Shown here: one piece after another, positions 31,354-39,694 of the stretch
Numbering within the stretch: position 1 is the stretch's first letter
Layout: each line of letters starts with the position of its first letter
IMG/VR virus record: IMGVR_UViG_3300011420_000012
Span: 1-46,455 of that record
Source of the DNA: a virus
Length of the DNA stretch: 46,455 bases
Direction: 5' to 3' (one strand)
Notes under the pieces: model-generated
The model's input: only the letters and a program-made list of their open reading frames with translations
What the model was told of the DNA's origin: nothing
The model's database searches: none
Position numbers and translations under genes: made by a program

Positions 31354-32218
31354 CGCCAGCTTCGATCAGCGTGCAATCGGCACTCGATTGCAGAATGTAG
31401 GCAAGCAACCCGTCCCCGTGAACCGTGACGACAAACTGACTCCCGTTGATCCGAATCTGCTGCAGGAAGTCTTCCGCCTGCTTCACCATCCACCCGCTAC
31501 ACCGGAACACCTTAGTGAGCTCGGGATGGCCGGTCGGGGCCACCATCATCGACACCCATTTGTCCTTGGCGTTTTCCGGCTGATCGAACGCGTGATGGCG
31601 TCCCTTCAGCCAGCAGCTATCCGCCCCAAAGAGGTCAAACCGCACATACCCCACCGTCCGCAGCAAACTGATCGCGCGAGTTAACACGGTCGTGCCGCCC
31701 CCGACGCCGAACCACTGGCCCAAGTAATGCGCGTCGAGCAGATCCTTCAGCGGCCCGCTCGAACCCGTCGCCGCGTGAAACATCCAGACATCGCGCCCCT
31801 CGACCACGTCCCAGGTTTCCGGAGCACACTGGGAGGCGAGCACATACCGACACCGCGGAATCGCCGGCTCGAGGAAGCGGGCATTCTCCGGCCGCGCATC
31901 CATCACGATCTGCGTCCCCGGATGGAGATAGTGGTCGAGCGCCCACCGATACGCGCCGTTGAGCGTGACCAACTTCGCGCCCTGATGGAGCAGACCGACC
32001 AACTCGGGCAGCGTGTCGGCCAACGACGGCCCACTGCCGACGAGACAGATCCGTGTGTGCTGGAGGGCTTGCGGCTTGATCTGCGGATAGGGCCGCCGAA
32101 TCGCCGATCGGACATTGGCAAGCAACTGGTCATCATCGACGTTGACTTTGCCAGAGAGTTCGACGCCGTCAAAGACGGACAAGCGATCATCCGTCACCGC
32201 GAGGGCGTCATTGAGCAC
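31346..32218 (-). CDS. DUF115 / MptE-like protein
   Basis: 290 residues from a GTG at 32218, with GTGGAG eight bases before it. The sequence TRICLVGSGPSLADTLPEL, then AKLVTLNGAYRWALD, then GTQIVMDARPENARFLEP is the pattern of DUF115/6-hydroxymethylpterin diphosphokinase MptE-like proteins. These are related to motility-associated (Maf) glycosyltransferases. FDLFGADSCWLKGRHHA further on agrees. The reaction is uncertain: MptE-type pyrophosphokinase or nonulosonate transfer are both possible. Paired with a methyltransferase just upstream, it may modify a surface glycan or virion protein. Confidence 0.65.
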   Translation of the reverse strand: MLNDALAVTDDRLSVFDGVELSGKVNVDDDQLLANVRSAIRRPYPQIKPQALQHTRICLVGSGPSLADTLPELVGLLHQGAKLVTLNGAYRWALDHYLHPGTQIVMDARPENARFLEPAIPRCRYVLASQCAPETWDVVEGRDVWMFHAATGSSGPLKDLLDAHYLGQWFGVGGGTTVLTRAISLLRTVGYVRFDLFGADSCWLKGRHHAFDQPENAKDKWVSMMVAPTGHPELTKVFRCSGWMVKQAEDFLQQIRINGSQFVVTVHGDGLLAYILQSSADCTLIEAGDG

Positions 32219-32786
32219 GAACGGGCTCCACGAGAAACACGCCCGAGTGCAACAGATCCCGCGCTTCAACCACCGTGCCCAGTTCCCGTAGCGCATCGCG
32301 CCACCACGTGAACGATTCGACCGTCAGATGCAACGATTCCCCGATCCAGACGCCGAGGTTGTCGGCTTGCAGGCACACCGAGAGGAACACGCCACGCCTG
32401 GCCACCTCTAGCAGCCGCGAGACCGCCAACATCGTGAACTGGGGCGGGACGTGCTCGAGCACATCGGTGCAGTAGACCCACTCGTGGAAGCCGACCGATC
32501 GCTTGAGATTCCCCCAGAGACAGACTTCATGGAACGGTAACGCGCGGGCCTCCTGGGTGAGCCCGGCATCCGTGATGTCGCAACACGTCACCGGAAACCC
32601 AGCCGCCTGCAGCGCCAGCGCGCCCTGTCCGGATCCACACCCGGCATCGAGCACGCTCCCGCGCATGGTCGTGCGGGTCATGTCGAGGAAGATCGGCAAC
32701 AGCATCACGCCGGGCGAGTGCGCCGCATACGCGGGGACGTCCCACATCTGGGCGTAGGTCTCGCGCGTCTGGGTGGTCAGATCCAT
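32208..32786 (-). CDS. SAM-dependent methyltransferase (class I)
   Basis: 192 residues from ATG 32786. SVLDAGCGSGQGALALQAAG is the glycine-rich SAM motif I. VTCCDITDAG follows as motif II, and EWVYCTDVLEHVPP is the acidic motif of class I methyltransferases that act on small molecules or sugars. No DNA-target recognition region (such as NPPY/DPPY) is present, so a DNA methyltransferase is unlikely. Its stop lies 11 bases inside the DUF115-like gene, so the two are translated together. Confidence 0.8.
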   Translation of the reverse strand: MDLTTQTRETYAQMWDVPAYAAHSPGVMLLPIFLDMTRTTMRGSVLDAGCGSGQGALALQAAGFPVTCCDITDAGLTQEARALPFHEVCLWGNLKRSVGFHEWVYCTDVLEHVPPQFTMLAVSRLLEVARRGVFLSVCLQADNLGVWIGESLHLTVESFTWWRDALRELGTVVEARDLLHSGVFLVEPVRAQ

Positions 32787-32787
32787 G

Positions 32788-33537
32788 TCAGGCTTTCCGG
32801 AAGACGATCCTGGCGTCATTCCCCCCCCCGCCGCCCCCAAAGCTCTCGTAATCCAGCCCAGCGCCGCCGTTCCACAGTTCCGTGTCTTCGGCGTCGGAGG
32901 TGAGTTTGCTCCAATAACTCACGGAGTCTATCTCGCCTTTATGGGTTTGGCTGAAATCCGGCAACGACCCGATATGGAAATTCTCGGACGACTGAAAGAC
33001 CCCGCTCGTATGCGCGGTGGTGTCAGCGGTCCCGTTGTCCACTTTGATGATCAGGAGGTTATTGACGGAGTCATGCTTGACGATCAGGAGATGGAAATTC
33101 GTATCCGGCGGAGCGCCAAAATTGTTGGCCGCGACGACATCACCCGAGGTGTACCCCGAGGCCCCGTAGGCCGTGAACCGGAAGCGATCTGTGCTGGAGT
33201 GAAAGTCTGCGCTGTACTCGCCGTCGGTCCCGCCCGCTTTATTGATGACACTCATCACCGTGCCATCCCCAATCGTACTGGGGGTCACCGAGATCCGGAC
33301 CCACAGCGCGATGGTGAAATCCGTGTCACCGGGCTTGAGGCTCGCGGGGTTCGTCCGGACCAGATGCCGGCCTGAGACCTCATAATCGAAGGCCGCCGCA
33401 TCGCCAATTTTCCCGGTGGCTGAACCCACGGTCGCGGCCGACTCCGAGAGCGTATTACTCCCGTGACTATCGGCGCGGCTGTTGCCGGCGGCTTCGTTGA
33501 GCTTCCAATGCGAGACGAGCCCTGTGAGTAGTGGCAT
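32788..33537 (-). CDS. LamG / concanavalin A-like lectin protein
   Basis: 249 residues. LVSHWKLNEAAGNSRADSHG is the typical LamG start ('W.lde.sg...D..g'), with DTDFTIALWVRISV and EIDSVSYWSKLTSDAEDTEL closing the sandwich. The end is Gly-rich (YESFGGGGGGND). Such domains bind carbohydrates or serve as virion adhesins. There is no signal peptide. It lies between the G8 gene and the methyltransferase. Confidence 0.8.
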   Translation of the reverse strand: MPLLTGLVSHWKLNEAAGNSRADSHGSNTLSESAATVGSATGKIGDAAAFDYEVSGRHLVRTNPASLKPGDTDFTIALWVRISVTPSTIGDGTVMSVINKAGGTDGEYSADFHSSTDRFRFTAYGASGYTSGDVVAANNFGAPPDTNFHLLIVKHDSVNNLLIIKVDNGTADTTAHTSGVFQSSENFHIGSLPDFSQTHKGEIDSVSYWSKLTSDAEDTELWNGGAGLDYESFGGGGGGNDARIVFRKA

Positions 33538-33542
33538 AACAG

Positions 33543-36500
33543 TTACTCCGACAACGCCGTATTCAGGGCCGTGAGTTCCGCCGCGGTTAACGTGTGGTCA
33601 TAGATCACCAAGCGATGCAGGATGCCCTTAAAGAATGAGCGATCGTCACTATGCTCGGCCCACGGATTCACGCCCACAAACATGTAGAAATTGGTCATGG
33701 TCGGCGGATTGATCGACGTACGCGTGAGCGTCCCCACAACGGACCCGTTGGCGTAAATCGTTTCCGTCAGCGGCGTCCAGACCAGCATGAGATTCACGAA
33801 CGCAGCGGAGGGGTCGGTGATTTCGCTCGACTCAAACGTATCGCCGACGTTGGCATTCAGCGCGGGGTAGTTGATCATCCCCGATCGGACATGCACCTGC
33901 AGGGGCGCACTCGCCGCCCCGCGATAGAAGACAATCCCATAGGGCGGGTTCGAGAGTTCGTTGATTTCCGGATACGGCCGCACATCCAAAATCCCGATGT
34001 AACTCGCCTGCCCGACGCCGCTGTAATAACTCGCCGCCAGCTTGAGCCGAATGCCGATTGTCCCGCCGCCAGCAAACGTATTCGGAAAGTTCGTCGCCGT
34101 GAGGTACGTGCCCGCTGGTTCCGCTTCGCCAGGCCAATCCGCGCTATGCGTAAACGTGATGGTCGGATTTAAATCAATCCCATCACCGCTCACGGAATAA
34201 TCGCTATGGTGGATCGTGAGATTTGACAGCGCGTCCACATCGGTCACCCGGTTCGGCGTCGATCCCCCCGTGGTTTCCGAGAACATATAATTCCCGACCG
34301 CGCCTAACGGGAGGGACGCCAGCGCATCGCTGGTAATGGCCCCCACACAGCCGAAGATTTCGGTATAGGTGGTGTCATCACACGAGCCCAGCGCGGCATC
34401 TCCGTTCACGGCGTAGGTTTCCTGCTGCGGGAAGTAGATCCGGAACTGCTGCGGGGTCGCCCCGTAGTGCCGCGCCGTGTAGGTGGTGGACAGATGCGGC
34501 CGATCGTTCGTGTCGAAACTCTCGATCGTCCCCGTCGCCGGCGTCGCTGGGGTGCCCGTCACTTGATAGGTAAAGTGCGTGCTGTCGGTGACGGTGATCT
34601 GAAACGTGCCGTTGTATTCCGTCTGCACCGCGCCGAGCACCGTGCGCCAGCGATTCGTCACGGAGTTATGCGCGCTCGAGGTGGTCGCCGTCACCGTCGC
34701 CCCGCTCCGGGTCAACGTCGTGGAGATCGCCGCTGCTTCGCCGTTGTCGTGGAAGCAGGCCCCAGAGGTTTGCCCGACCACCGCCGCGCCGCCGTAGTTC
34801 CACTCGAAGAGGAACGCCCGGTCGGTCAACCCAACCCCACACGCGGCATTGATCGCGACGAGGGTTTCAGCGTTCCCGCTAATCCCGGCCCAATCCACGG
34901 CATCGAAGGTCCAAGTGGCCGGGGTCCACGGCTCGGTCCCGTTCGTGAACCCGCTGAACCCCATGCGCTGCACGCCGATGTCCCCCCGACAGAGAAGATT
35001 ATTGACTTCCCATCGGCCACTCGCCGCGACCGAATTCGCGAGGCACGCCGCCACGTTTTGGATGTCCGGCTGATAGAAGATCACATCGTTCGTGGCGTAA
35101 TCTCCATTGACGAACCCGGCGAGATACCCTCGCCCCAGACTGTTGTACGGCCCCCGGACCTTGTAGTGATCAAATCGATACCGGGCCAACGGATACGCGA
35201 AGAACCCATACTCATTAATGTTCCACGTCGTGAAATGATCCACGATGCTCCACTGCGTCCCGCGCGCGCCATCCGGAGGACCGGTAGAATCGCTCTGGTG
35301 AAACCACGAGGTCATCCCATCGCTCATTGCGCCGTACGCTTCGTTGTACGAGAATTCTAGAATCGGCAGGGCGCTGATGATGACATCCGTCGATTCGGCC
35401 GCGTTGGTGACGTCCGCGCCCCGAAAATCCGGGCGGCTCACCGTCCGATCCGTGCCAGTGCTGTTGACGGCGCCGCCGTGCGTCAGCGTCGTGCTGTTGC
35501 CGAACTTATACCCGACCGAGTTCGCAATCTGCTGCGTATCGCCATACGCGCCCGCACACACGTTGTTGCGGAAATAGTTATAGAAGCTCCGGAAGTAGAC
35601 ACAGGCGCCTTCCCGCCCGCCCTGTTCTCTCGGATCGGAGCAGTTATTCGCACAGCCCGCCAGTAGCGTGCCCGATCCGTCGTAGGTTTGTCCGCGCGCC
35701 CCGATGACCAGATTGCCGTCGAGCATGTTATAGAACTCGTACCCCTCTTCCGACATGATCCCGGCGCCCGTGGCGTTCGTGGTATTGAAAATGACGTTGT
35801 CTTTGATGTGCAGGTACGAGCTGTCGTGAATCGTCAGCGGCCACTTGAGCGGCATGTCGATCACGTTCCCGAGAAACGTCGCTTGAAACCCCACGTCGCT
35901 CGCGTTCGCCGGTCCCATGAATTTATGGAAATGGATCGGATAACGGCCCTTCTGGTTCGTCCCGTCGTGGGTTTTCGCGCCGGTCCCTTCCACGCAATCG
36001 CTATCGTCGGTCAGCACGCCTGTGGTGAACTGGACGCAATCCAGATCCAGTGTCGTGGTCCGGCCCATGTTGATGAACGAGGCGTACCGGACATCCACCG
36101 TGGCCATATGATGAAACATGCTGTGCCCGCGCGCCGTACTGCCGGCGAGGGTGGAGAACTGCACCGAGCGCGTGAGGTTCGCGACATGCGGCAAGATTTC
36201 TAGGGTGCCAGTGGCCGTATACCCGCCAGGATGGGCATACGTCGCCCCGGCGGCTAACGTCAAGGTCGTGCCGCTGATCGTGCTACCGGCCTTGCGTTCG
36301 TTCTCGGTAACGAATCCGACGCCGTTATTGTTGTGGTCGGTCCCATCCGCCCCGGACGCAAACGGACTGCGGAACCGCGAATCAGGGAACGCGTACTCAT
36401 CCGTGTTATTCCAGCCGGAGGGCGTCGAGGCGAGATCCAAGACCGTTTCCGCCGCGCTGACTTCTTCCGCCAACCGCACGAACGGGGTTTTCACGCACCC

Positions 36501-37046
36501 GTTCACCGTGAGTTCGCCATCGACCAACAGCCCGATCCCGAATTGCTTGGGGTCCGCGGAGGTATCCGGCGCGCCGTTGAATTCGACATCCGCCGTCACG
36601 CCACAGAAGGGATCGGCCGTGCTCCCGATGCGCAACGCGCCGTCCGAAAAGACTTGCAGTGTCCCGACCCGGATGCGCCGGGCGACCGCTTCGGAGAATT
36701 GCAACGCCCCATGCACGCCGAGATAGGGAATCGTCGTGGTGCTGTCCACGTCGTAGGTGACCGTGAGGCCTGTCGCAATGCACACCCGGTCACTGGCCCC
36801 AGGCACGACGCCGCCGCTCCACGTCGCCCCACTGCTCCAGTTCCCAGACACGGCGGCGGTTTTCGTGACCGCGCCGCTCAGATCGGGAATCTCGGACATC
36901 GTGACGGCCGTACACGCCACGCCCCCCGCCGGCACATCGTTGCTATTGCGAATAACCACGCGTTGCGGCGCAGCCGGCGCCACGAACTGGGGCCACCCCG
37001 ACGCCAGCACCAGCACCAGCGCGCGACGCGCTAGAACCCCAGCCAT
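33543..37046 (-). CDS. Secreted G8-domain beta-helix protein (CEMIP/TMEM2-like) with LamG-like C-terminus
   Basis: 1167 residues from ATG 37046; a GTG at 37085 would add 13 residues but would mask the signal peptide. Residues 1-28 (MAGVLARRALVLVLASG) look like a Sec signal. Residues 67-187 form a G8 domain (GNWSSGATWSGGVVPGASDR, then a strand repeat ending in GELTVNG). GRYPIHFH (residues 367-374) followed by LTIHDSSYLHIKDNVIF and SEEGYEFYNMLDGN match the parallel beta-helix of CEMIP/TMEM2 hyaluronan-degrading relatives. A small beta domain (SGATVTATTSSAH) follows. The last 215 residues resemble LamG. I cannot confirm catalytic residues. It should be exported and bind or cut a matrix polysaccharide. 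Confidence 0.82.
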   Translation of the reverse strand: MAGVLARRALVLVLASGWPQFVAPAAPQRVVIRNSNDVPAGGVACTAVTMSEIPDLSGAVTKTAAVSGNWSSGATWSGGVVPGASDRVCIATGLTVTYDVDSTTTIPYLGVHGALQFSEAVARRIRVGTLQVFSDGALRIGSTADPFCGVTADVEFNGAPDTSADPKQFGIGLLVDGELTVNGCVKTPFVRLAEEVSAAETVLDLASTPSGWNNTDEYAFPDSRFRSPFASGADGTDHNNNGVGFVTENERKAGSTISGTTLTLAAGATYAHPGGYTATGTLEILPHVANLTRSVQFSTLAGSTARGHSMFHHMATVDVRYASFINMGRTTTLDLDCVQFTTGVLTDDSDCVEGTGAKTHDGTNQKGRYPIHFHKFMGPANASDVGFQATFLGNVIDMPLKWPLTIHDSSYLHIKDNVIFNTTNATGAGIMSEEGYEFYNMLDGNLVIGARGQTYDGSGTLLAGCANNCSDPREQGGREGACVYFRSFYNYFRNNVCAGAYGDTQQIANSVGYKFGNSTTLTHGGAVNSTGTDRTVSRPDFRGADVTNAAESTDVIISALPILEFSYNEAYGAMSDGMTSWFHQSDSTGPPDGARGTQWSIVDHFTTWNINEYGFFAYPLARYRFDHYKVRGPYNSLGRGYLAGFVNGDYATNDVIFYQPDIQNVAACLANSVAASGRWEVNNLLCRGDIGVQRMGFSGFTNGTEPWTPATWTFDAVDWAGISGNAETLVAINAACGVGLTDRAFLFEWNYGGAAVVGQTSGACFHDNGEAAAISTTLTRSGATVTATTSSAHNSVTNRWRTVLGAVQTEYNGTFQITVTDSTHFTYQVTGTPATPATGTIESFDTNDRPHLSTTYTARHYGATPQQFRIYFPQQETYAVNGDAALGSCDDTTYTEIFGCVGAITSDALASLPLGAVGNYMFSETTGGSTPNRVTDVDALSNLTIHHSDYSVSGDGIDLNPTITFTHSADWPGEAEPAGTYLTATNFPNTFAGGGTIGIRLKLAASYYSGVGQASYIGILDVRPYPEINELSNPPYGIVFYRGAASAPLQVHVRSGMINYPALNANVGDTFESSEITDPSAAFVNLMLVWTPLTETIYANGSVVGTLTRTSINPPTMTNFYMFVGVNPWAEHSDDRSFFKGILHRLVIYDHTLTAAELTALNTALSE

Positions 37047-37068
37047 CGCAAGAATTTCTTCCACCAAC

Positions 37069-37467
37069 TTAGGGGGTACCCACACGCGGTGTGCCGGGCG
37101 GTGCCGGCGGCATCAGCGTCGGTGCCTTGACAAAAGGGTTCGAAAAGGCAGACCGCCCGCTACCCGCCGTATTCACCGCAATCACCGTGGCCCGATACGT
37201 CATGCCGGCCACGAGTGTCCCCAGCTCGGGCACCGTGAGAACAATATCGTTCGCCGCGGTGGGGGTGGGTTTCCCGAGGGACTTGGTGAGGAAGATCGGC
37301 CCGAGCCCGTTGTTGGCAACGATCTCGAGGTCATAGCGGTCCGTCGTCGCATGGTTCGCCGAGGCCGCAAACGACACCAGCGACGTCGCCGTGACCGGTG
37401 TCGGGGTTTGGGCCACGCTCGTCGCCGGCAGGAGAAGCAGCGCGAGAACCGCAATCAATGCACGCAT
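37069..37467 (-). CDS. Secreted fibronectin type III-like protein
   Basis: 132 residues with a clean Sec signal (MRALIAVLALLLLPATSVAQ, cut before T). One FN3-like sandwich follows: DRYDLEIVANNGL, then MTYRATVIAVNTAGSGRSAF. There is no catalytic motif. It lies 22 bases before the G8 gene and, with it, forms a pair of exported proteins at the start of the late block. The AAGGGG upstream of ATG 37467 is a fair ribosome site. Confidence 0.78.
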   Translation of the reverse strand: MRALIAVLALLLLPATSVAQTPTPVTATSLVSFAASANHATTDRYDLEIVANNGLGPIFLTKSLGKPTPTAANDIVLTVPELGTLVAGMTYRATVIAVNTAGSGRSAFSNPFVKAPTLMPPAPPGTPRVGTP

Positions 37468-37538
37468 GGCACGCCCCTTGACCTACTCCGACTTATTTCA
37501 GTCGTGACTCCGTTGAGTATGGGGCGTCGCGCGGTCGT
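37468..37538. promoter_or_regulatory. Gap between early and late blocks, with small hairpin
   Basis: The 71 bases separate the last early gene from the first late gene. CGACT-TATTTC-AGTCG (37489-37504) is a five-base inverted repeat. GGAGT occurs twice on the minus strand, echoing the TGGAGTCA operator half-site near 1860. No convincing promoter boxes were found. Confidence 0.4.
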
Positions 37539-37748
37539 TTAGGGCGAGAGGGATTGGGACTTCTGCGACTTCTGCGACTTTATTTGCGTGAGCAGCGCGT
37601 CGAGGATCGATTGACGAATGCGATAGACGCCCGCCGGGGTGCGAATGGCGTCCAGCCTCCCGCGGCGGATCCAGCCGCGCACCGTTTCGGCGTGGACGTT
37701 CAGACAGCGCGCGACGGTGGAGACACTCACGAGCCGATCGGGCGTCAC
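37539..37748 (-). CDS. Excisionase/MerR-type HTH protein
   Basis: 69 residues from a GTG at 37748 that overlaps the preceding stop (GTGA). RLVSVSTVARCLNVHAETVR with GWIRRGRLDAIRTPAG and YRI is the HTH_17/excisionase-like winged helix. The tail is repetitive (KSQKSQKSQSLS). Being the last early gene next to the late block, it could regulate late expression or act as an excisionase; with no integrase seen, the first is more likely. Confidence 0.78.
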   Translation of the reverse strand: MTPDRLVSVSTVARCLNVHAETVRGWIRRGRLDAIRTPAGVYRIRQSILDALLTQIKSQKSQKSQSLSP

Positions 37749-38221
37749 GCGGGTGGCTCCTGGGGGATCCCGTGCGCGGCGCAGAGGGCGGCAAGATCGG
37801 CGATGCACAAACGTTGCATGCCGCTCGCAAGGTCGGTATGTCCCTGAATTTCCTTCGTCCACTGCTGGATCAGGCCGTCGAGGGCGGCGCGGAGGGCGTC
37901 ACGTTCGTGTTCAAGACTGCTAATCGTGCCGAGGTGCTTCCAGATTTCCTCACGGTCTTGCGCTTGGACGACGCGGAGCTGCGCGACCTCCGCCTCAGCT
38001 TTGATGCGTAGCGCCTTCTCGCGTTTGTAGCCGGGATAATCGCGCGGCTCCTCGGCTCCGGCGTCGGCCACGTGTGGCAGATTCGATGGCTGAAGGCGCT
38101 CCGGTAAACCAGCAAATCCCTGCGGGTCGGCTCCGGCGTCAGGCGCGAGAGGAGGTGCGTAGAAGGATTCTGCCGCTGCATCCTGTTCGTCGTCTGTTGG
38201 CTTACCGGGATGGTCGCTCAT
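37745..38221 (-). CDS. Coiled-coil early protein
   Basis: 158 residues from ATG 38221, overlapping the previous stop (ATGA). The first 60 residues are acidic and probably disordered. A coiled coil follows (REKALRIKAEAEVAQLRVVQ, then AQDREEIWKHLGTISSLEHE), ending in a short helical domain (GMQRLCIADLAALCAAHG). The function is unknown. Confidence 0.7.
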   Translation of the reverse strand: MSDHPGKPTDDEQDAAAESFYAPPLAPDAGADPQGFAGLPERLQPSNLPHVADAGAEEPRDYPGYKREKALRIKAEAEVAQLRVVQAQDREEIWKHLGTISSLEHERDALRAALDGLIQQWTKEIQGHTDLASGMQRLCIADLAALCAAHGIPQEPPA

Positions 38222-38394
38222 GATCGCGCCTGCGGATCAGCGGGCGGCAACGGTTTGGCTTGTAACTCTTGCACACGGATCACGGTGACATCGATCAGTT
38301 TCTTCGCGGCTTGAAGTTGTCGATCATTCCAACCGAACTCTCTGGCGAGCGCGAAAAAGGGATGGGCGATGATGGTGCGTAACTCGTCACTCAT
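38218..38394 (-). CDS. 58-residue hypothetical protein
   Basis: Read from the gap: ATG 38394 overlaps the lipoprotein gene stop (ATGA) and the frame ends with TGA overlapping the next start (ATGA, 38218-38221). The peptide starts MSDELRTIIAHPFFALAREF and is mostly helical (QLQAAKKLIDVTVIRVQEL). Its exact fit between two coupled genes makes translation likely. No family was recognised. Confidence 0.65.
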   Translation of the reverse strand: MSDELRTIIAHPFFALAREFGWNDRQLQAAKKLIDVTVIRVQELQAKPLPPADPQARS

Positions 38395-38660
38395 GGTGTT
38401 GGCTCCTTCGGCACGGCATATCCTTCGCCGCGCAACATCTCATAACACAGCGACTTATCGACTACTAGCTCAATGCTGCGAACATCATCCGGCCCGAGTT
38501 CGTGAATCACGCGAAGCGAGCACTGTTGGGTATCCGTCCACCAGAACACATCGACGCCAATGACGTTGTGAACCGGCAGCCAGACATGTGGCGGGAGCTT
38601 TGCCGCGCAGCCGATCGTGAACAGCGAGACGGCGATCAACACCCACAGGCGGTCACTCAT
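38391..38660 (-). CDS. Phage lipoprotein
   Basis: 89 residues from ATG 38660. A short signal (MSDRLWVLIAVSLFTIGC) ends in a lipobox FTIGC, so Cys18 should be lipid-modified and the protein anchored in an envelope membrane. The mature part has PVHNVIGVDVFWWTDTQQCS and CYEMLRGEGY. It lies in the early operon, not in the lysis cassette, so an Rz1-like role is unlikely; superinfection exclusion at the envelope would fit but is unproven. Confidence 0.7.
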   Translation of the reverse strand: MSDRLWVLIAVSLFTIGCAAKLPPHVWLPVHNVIGVDVFWWTDTQQCSLRVIHELGPDDVRSIELVVDKSLCYEMLRGEGYAVPKEPTP

Positions 38661-38853
38661 GCGTCGTCTCCGAGACGGGAGCAGCCGGGTGTAAGGCTTC
38701 CTTCGCCACCGTGCGCAGGTGCTCCGCGTGTTCGAGCTTCACGAATTTCCCGCCTGCATCCATCGGATAGGCGGGCATCGTGTAGACGGGCAGGATATAG
38801 GTCGCGATTTCCTCTAAGGCCGCTTCGAGTTGCTTGCGCGTCGGTTTCTTCAT
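38653..38853 (-). CDS. Small hypothetical protein
   Basis: 66 residues from ATG 38853 (ATGA overlap with the preceding gene). A basic start (KKPTRKQLEAALEEIATYIL) leads to a hydrophobic YILPVYTMPAYPMDAGG segment and a helical end. It overlaps the lipoprotein gene by eight bases. The function is unknown. Confidence 0.6.
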   Translation of the reverse strand: MKKPTRKQLEAALEEIATYILPVYTMPAYPMDAGGKFVKLEHAEHLRTVAKEALHPAAPVSETTHE

Positions 38854-39170
38854 AGGGTCTCCTCTCCGGGCGAGCGCAGGGCCGCTCGAACCACCGGCGG
38901 AAAATCGCCGCAGTCGTAGTCGAGCAGTTTCAGGTGAACGTGCCACCCGCAGCCAAACGACTCTTCGCGCCCGTCCGTGAACTTATGCGTGCCCTGATGT
39001 AGAAAGGACTCAGTAACGGTCCCGTCTGCGTGGACGTGGTGCAGGCCGATGCCGCAAAGTTCGCCGCACTGACATTTGATGATGGGCTTCATCTGCTTCC
39101 CGTCAGGGTCCACAATTGGCAGCCAACAGGGAGCAGGCGCGTCGTAATTGCCTTTCGGTATCTCAGTCAT
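38850..39170 (-). CDS. Cys/His-rich small protein
   Basis: 106 residues, coupled by ATGA overlap on both sides (39167-39170, 38850-38853). KCQCGELCGIGLHHVHADG and CGWHVHLKLLDYDCG offer several Cys and His for metal binding. It is part of the dense early operon. No family was recognised. Confidence 0.65.
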   Translation of the reverse strand: MTEIPKGNYDAPAPCWLPIVDPDGKQMKPIIKCQCGELCGIGLHHVHADGTVTESFLHQGTHKFTDGREESFGCGWHVHLKLLDYDCGDFPPVVRAALRSPGEETL

Positions 39171-39694
39171 CGTGGCTCCTGGTCGGGCGTGGGCGCGGCT
39201 CCCGCAGAAGGGGTGACGGCAAGCAGGGCTGACGTTTTCGGCAGATACAGGGGATGCTTCGGCGTGCCGTCCTGATTCGTGCCGAGCGTGCGCGTCTGCG
39301 GGAGTGCCAGTATTCTGGCGCCGAGGGCCGTCGCGTAGTCGTTCAATTTATTCCTGCCCCACGCGGCCACGACGAGTTCCGCCTTCTGCGACAGCCATTT
39401 GAGGGCGCTCTGATTGTCCGGCCCGACCGCTTCGAGATGGTTCAAATGCAGCAGCACTTTCGGGTCGGTCGAGCGCCACGCATACAGATTGCCCATCAGC
39501 AGCCAGTCGAAGCCCCAATCGCGTGCGAAGCCCACGCACCGCCGAATCGTGGGGTCATCCTGTGTGGCGTCGGCTGTTGAGGGATTCAGACCGACGAACA
39601 GCACCGTGCGTTCGCCCATCGACAAGCGCCGGGACAGCCAGTAGCGATACCGCCCGCACGCGCTGATTTCGGCGGACGCGTCGAGATATTTCAC
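39167..39694 (-). CDS. DUF1643-family protein
   Basis: 175 residues from a GTG at 39694 (GTGA overlap); a longer open frame upstream overlaps the neighbouring gene and is rejected. CGRYRYWLSRRLSMGERTVL, then LFVGLNPSTADATQDDPTIR, then RCVGFARDWGFDWLLMGNLY is the DUF1643 signature. WGRNKLNDYA and the end HPLYL also match. The family is found in phages and bacteria; its biochemical function is not established. It resembles uracil-DNA-glycosylase-like folds only weakly. Confidence 0.85.
   Translation of the reverse strand: MKYLDASAEISACGRYRYWLSRRLSMGERTVLFVGLNPSTADATQDDPTIRRCVGFARDWGFDWLLMGNLYAWRSTDPKVLLHLNHLEAVGPDNQSALKWLSQKAELVVAAWGRNKLNDYATALGARILALPQTRTLGTNQDGTPKHPLYLPKTSALLAVTPSAGAAPTPDQEPR

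Noticed and set aside
31346-32786. Methyltransferase considered as a DNA modification enzyme
   Set aside because: No DNA-methylase catalytic motif (DPPY/NPPY/PCQ) and no target recognition region.
37539-37748. Excisionase-like HTH protein taken as proof of integration
   Set aside because: No integrase or attachment site was found; the HTH_17 fold is also used by ordinary regulators.
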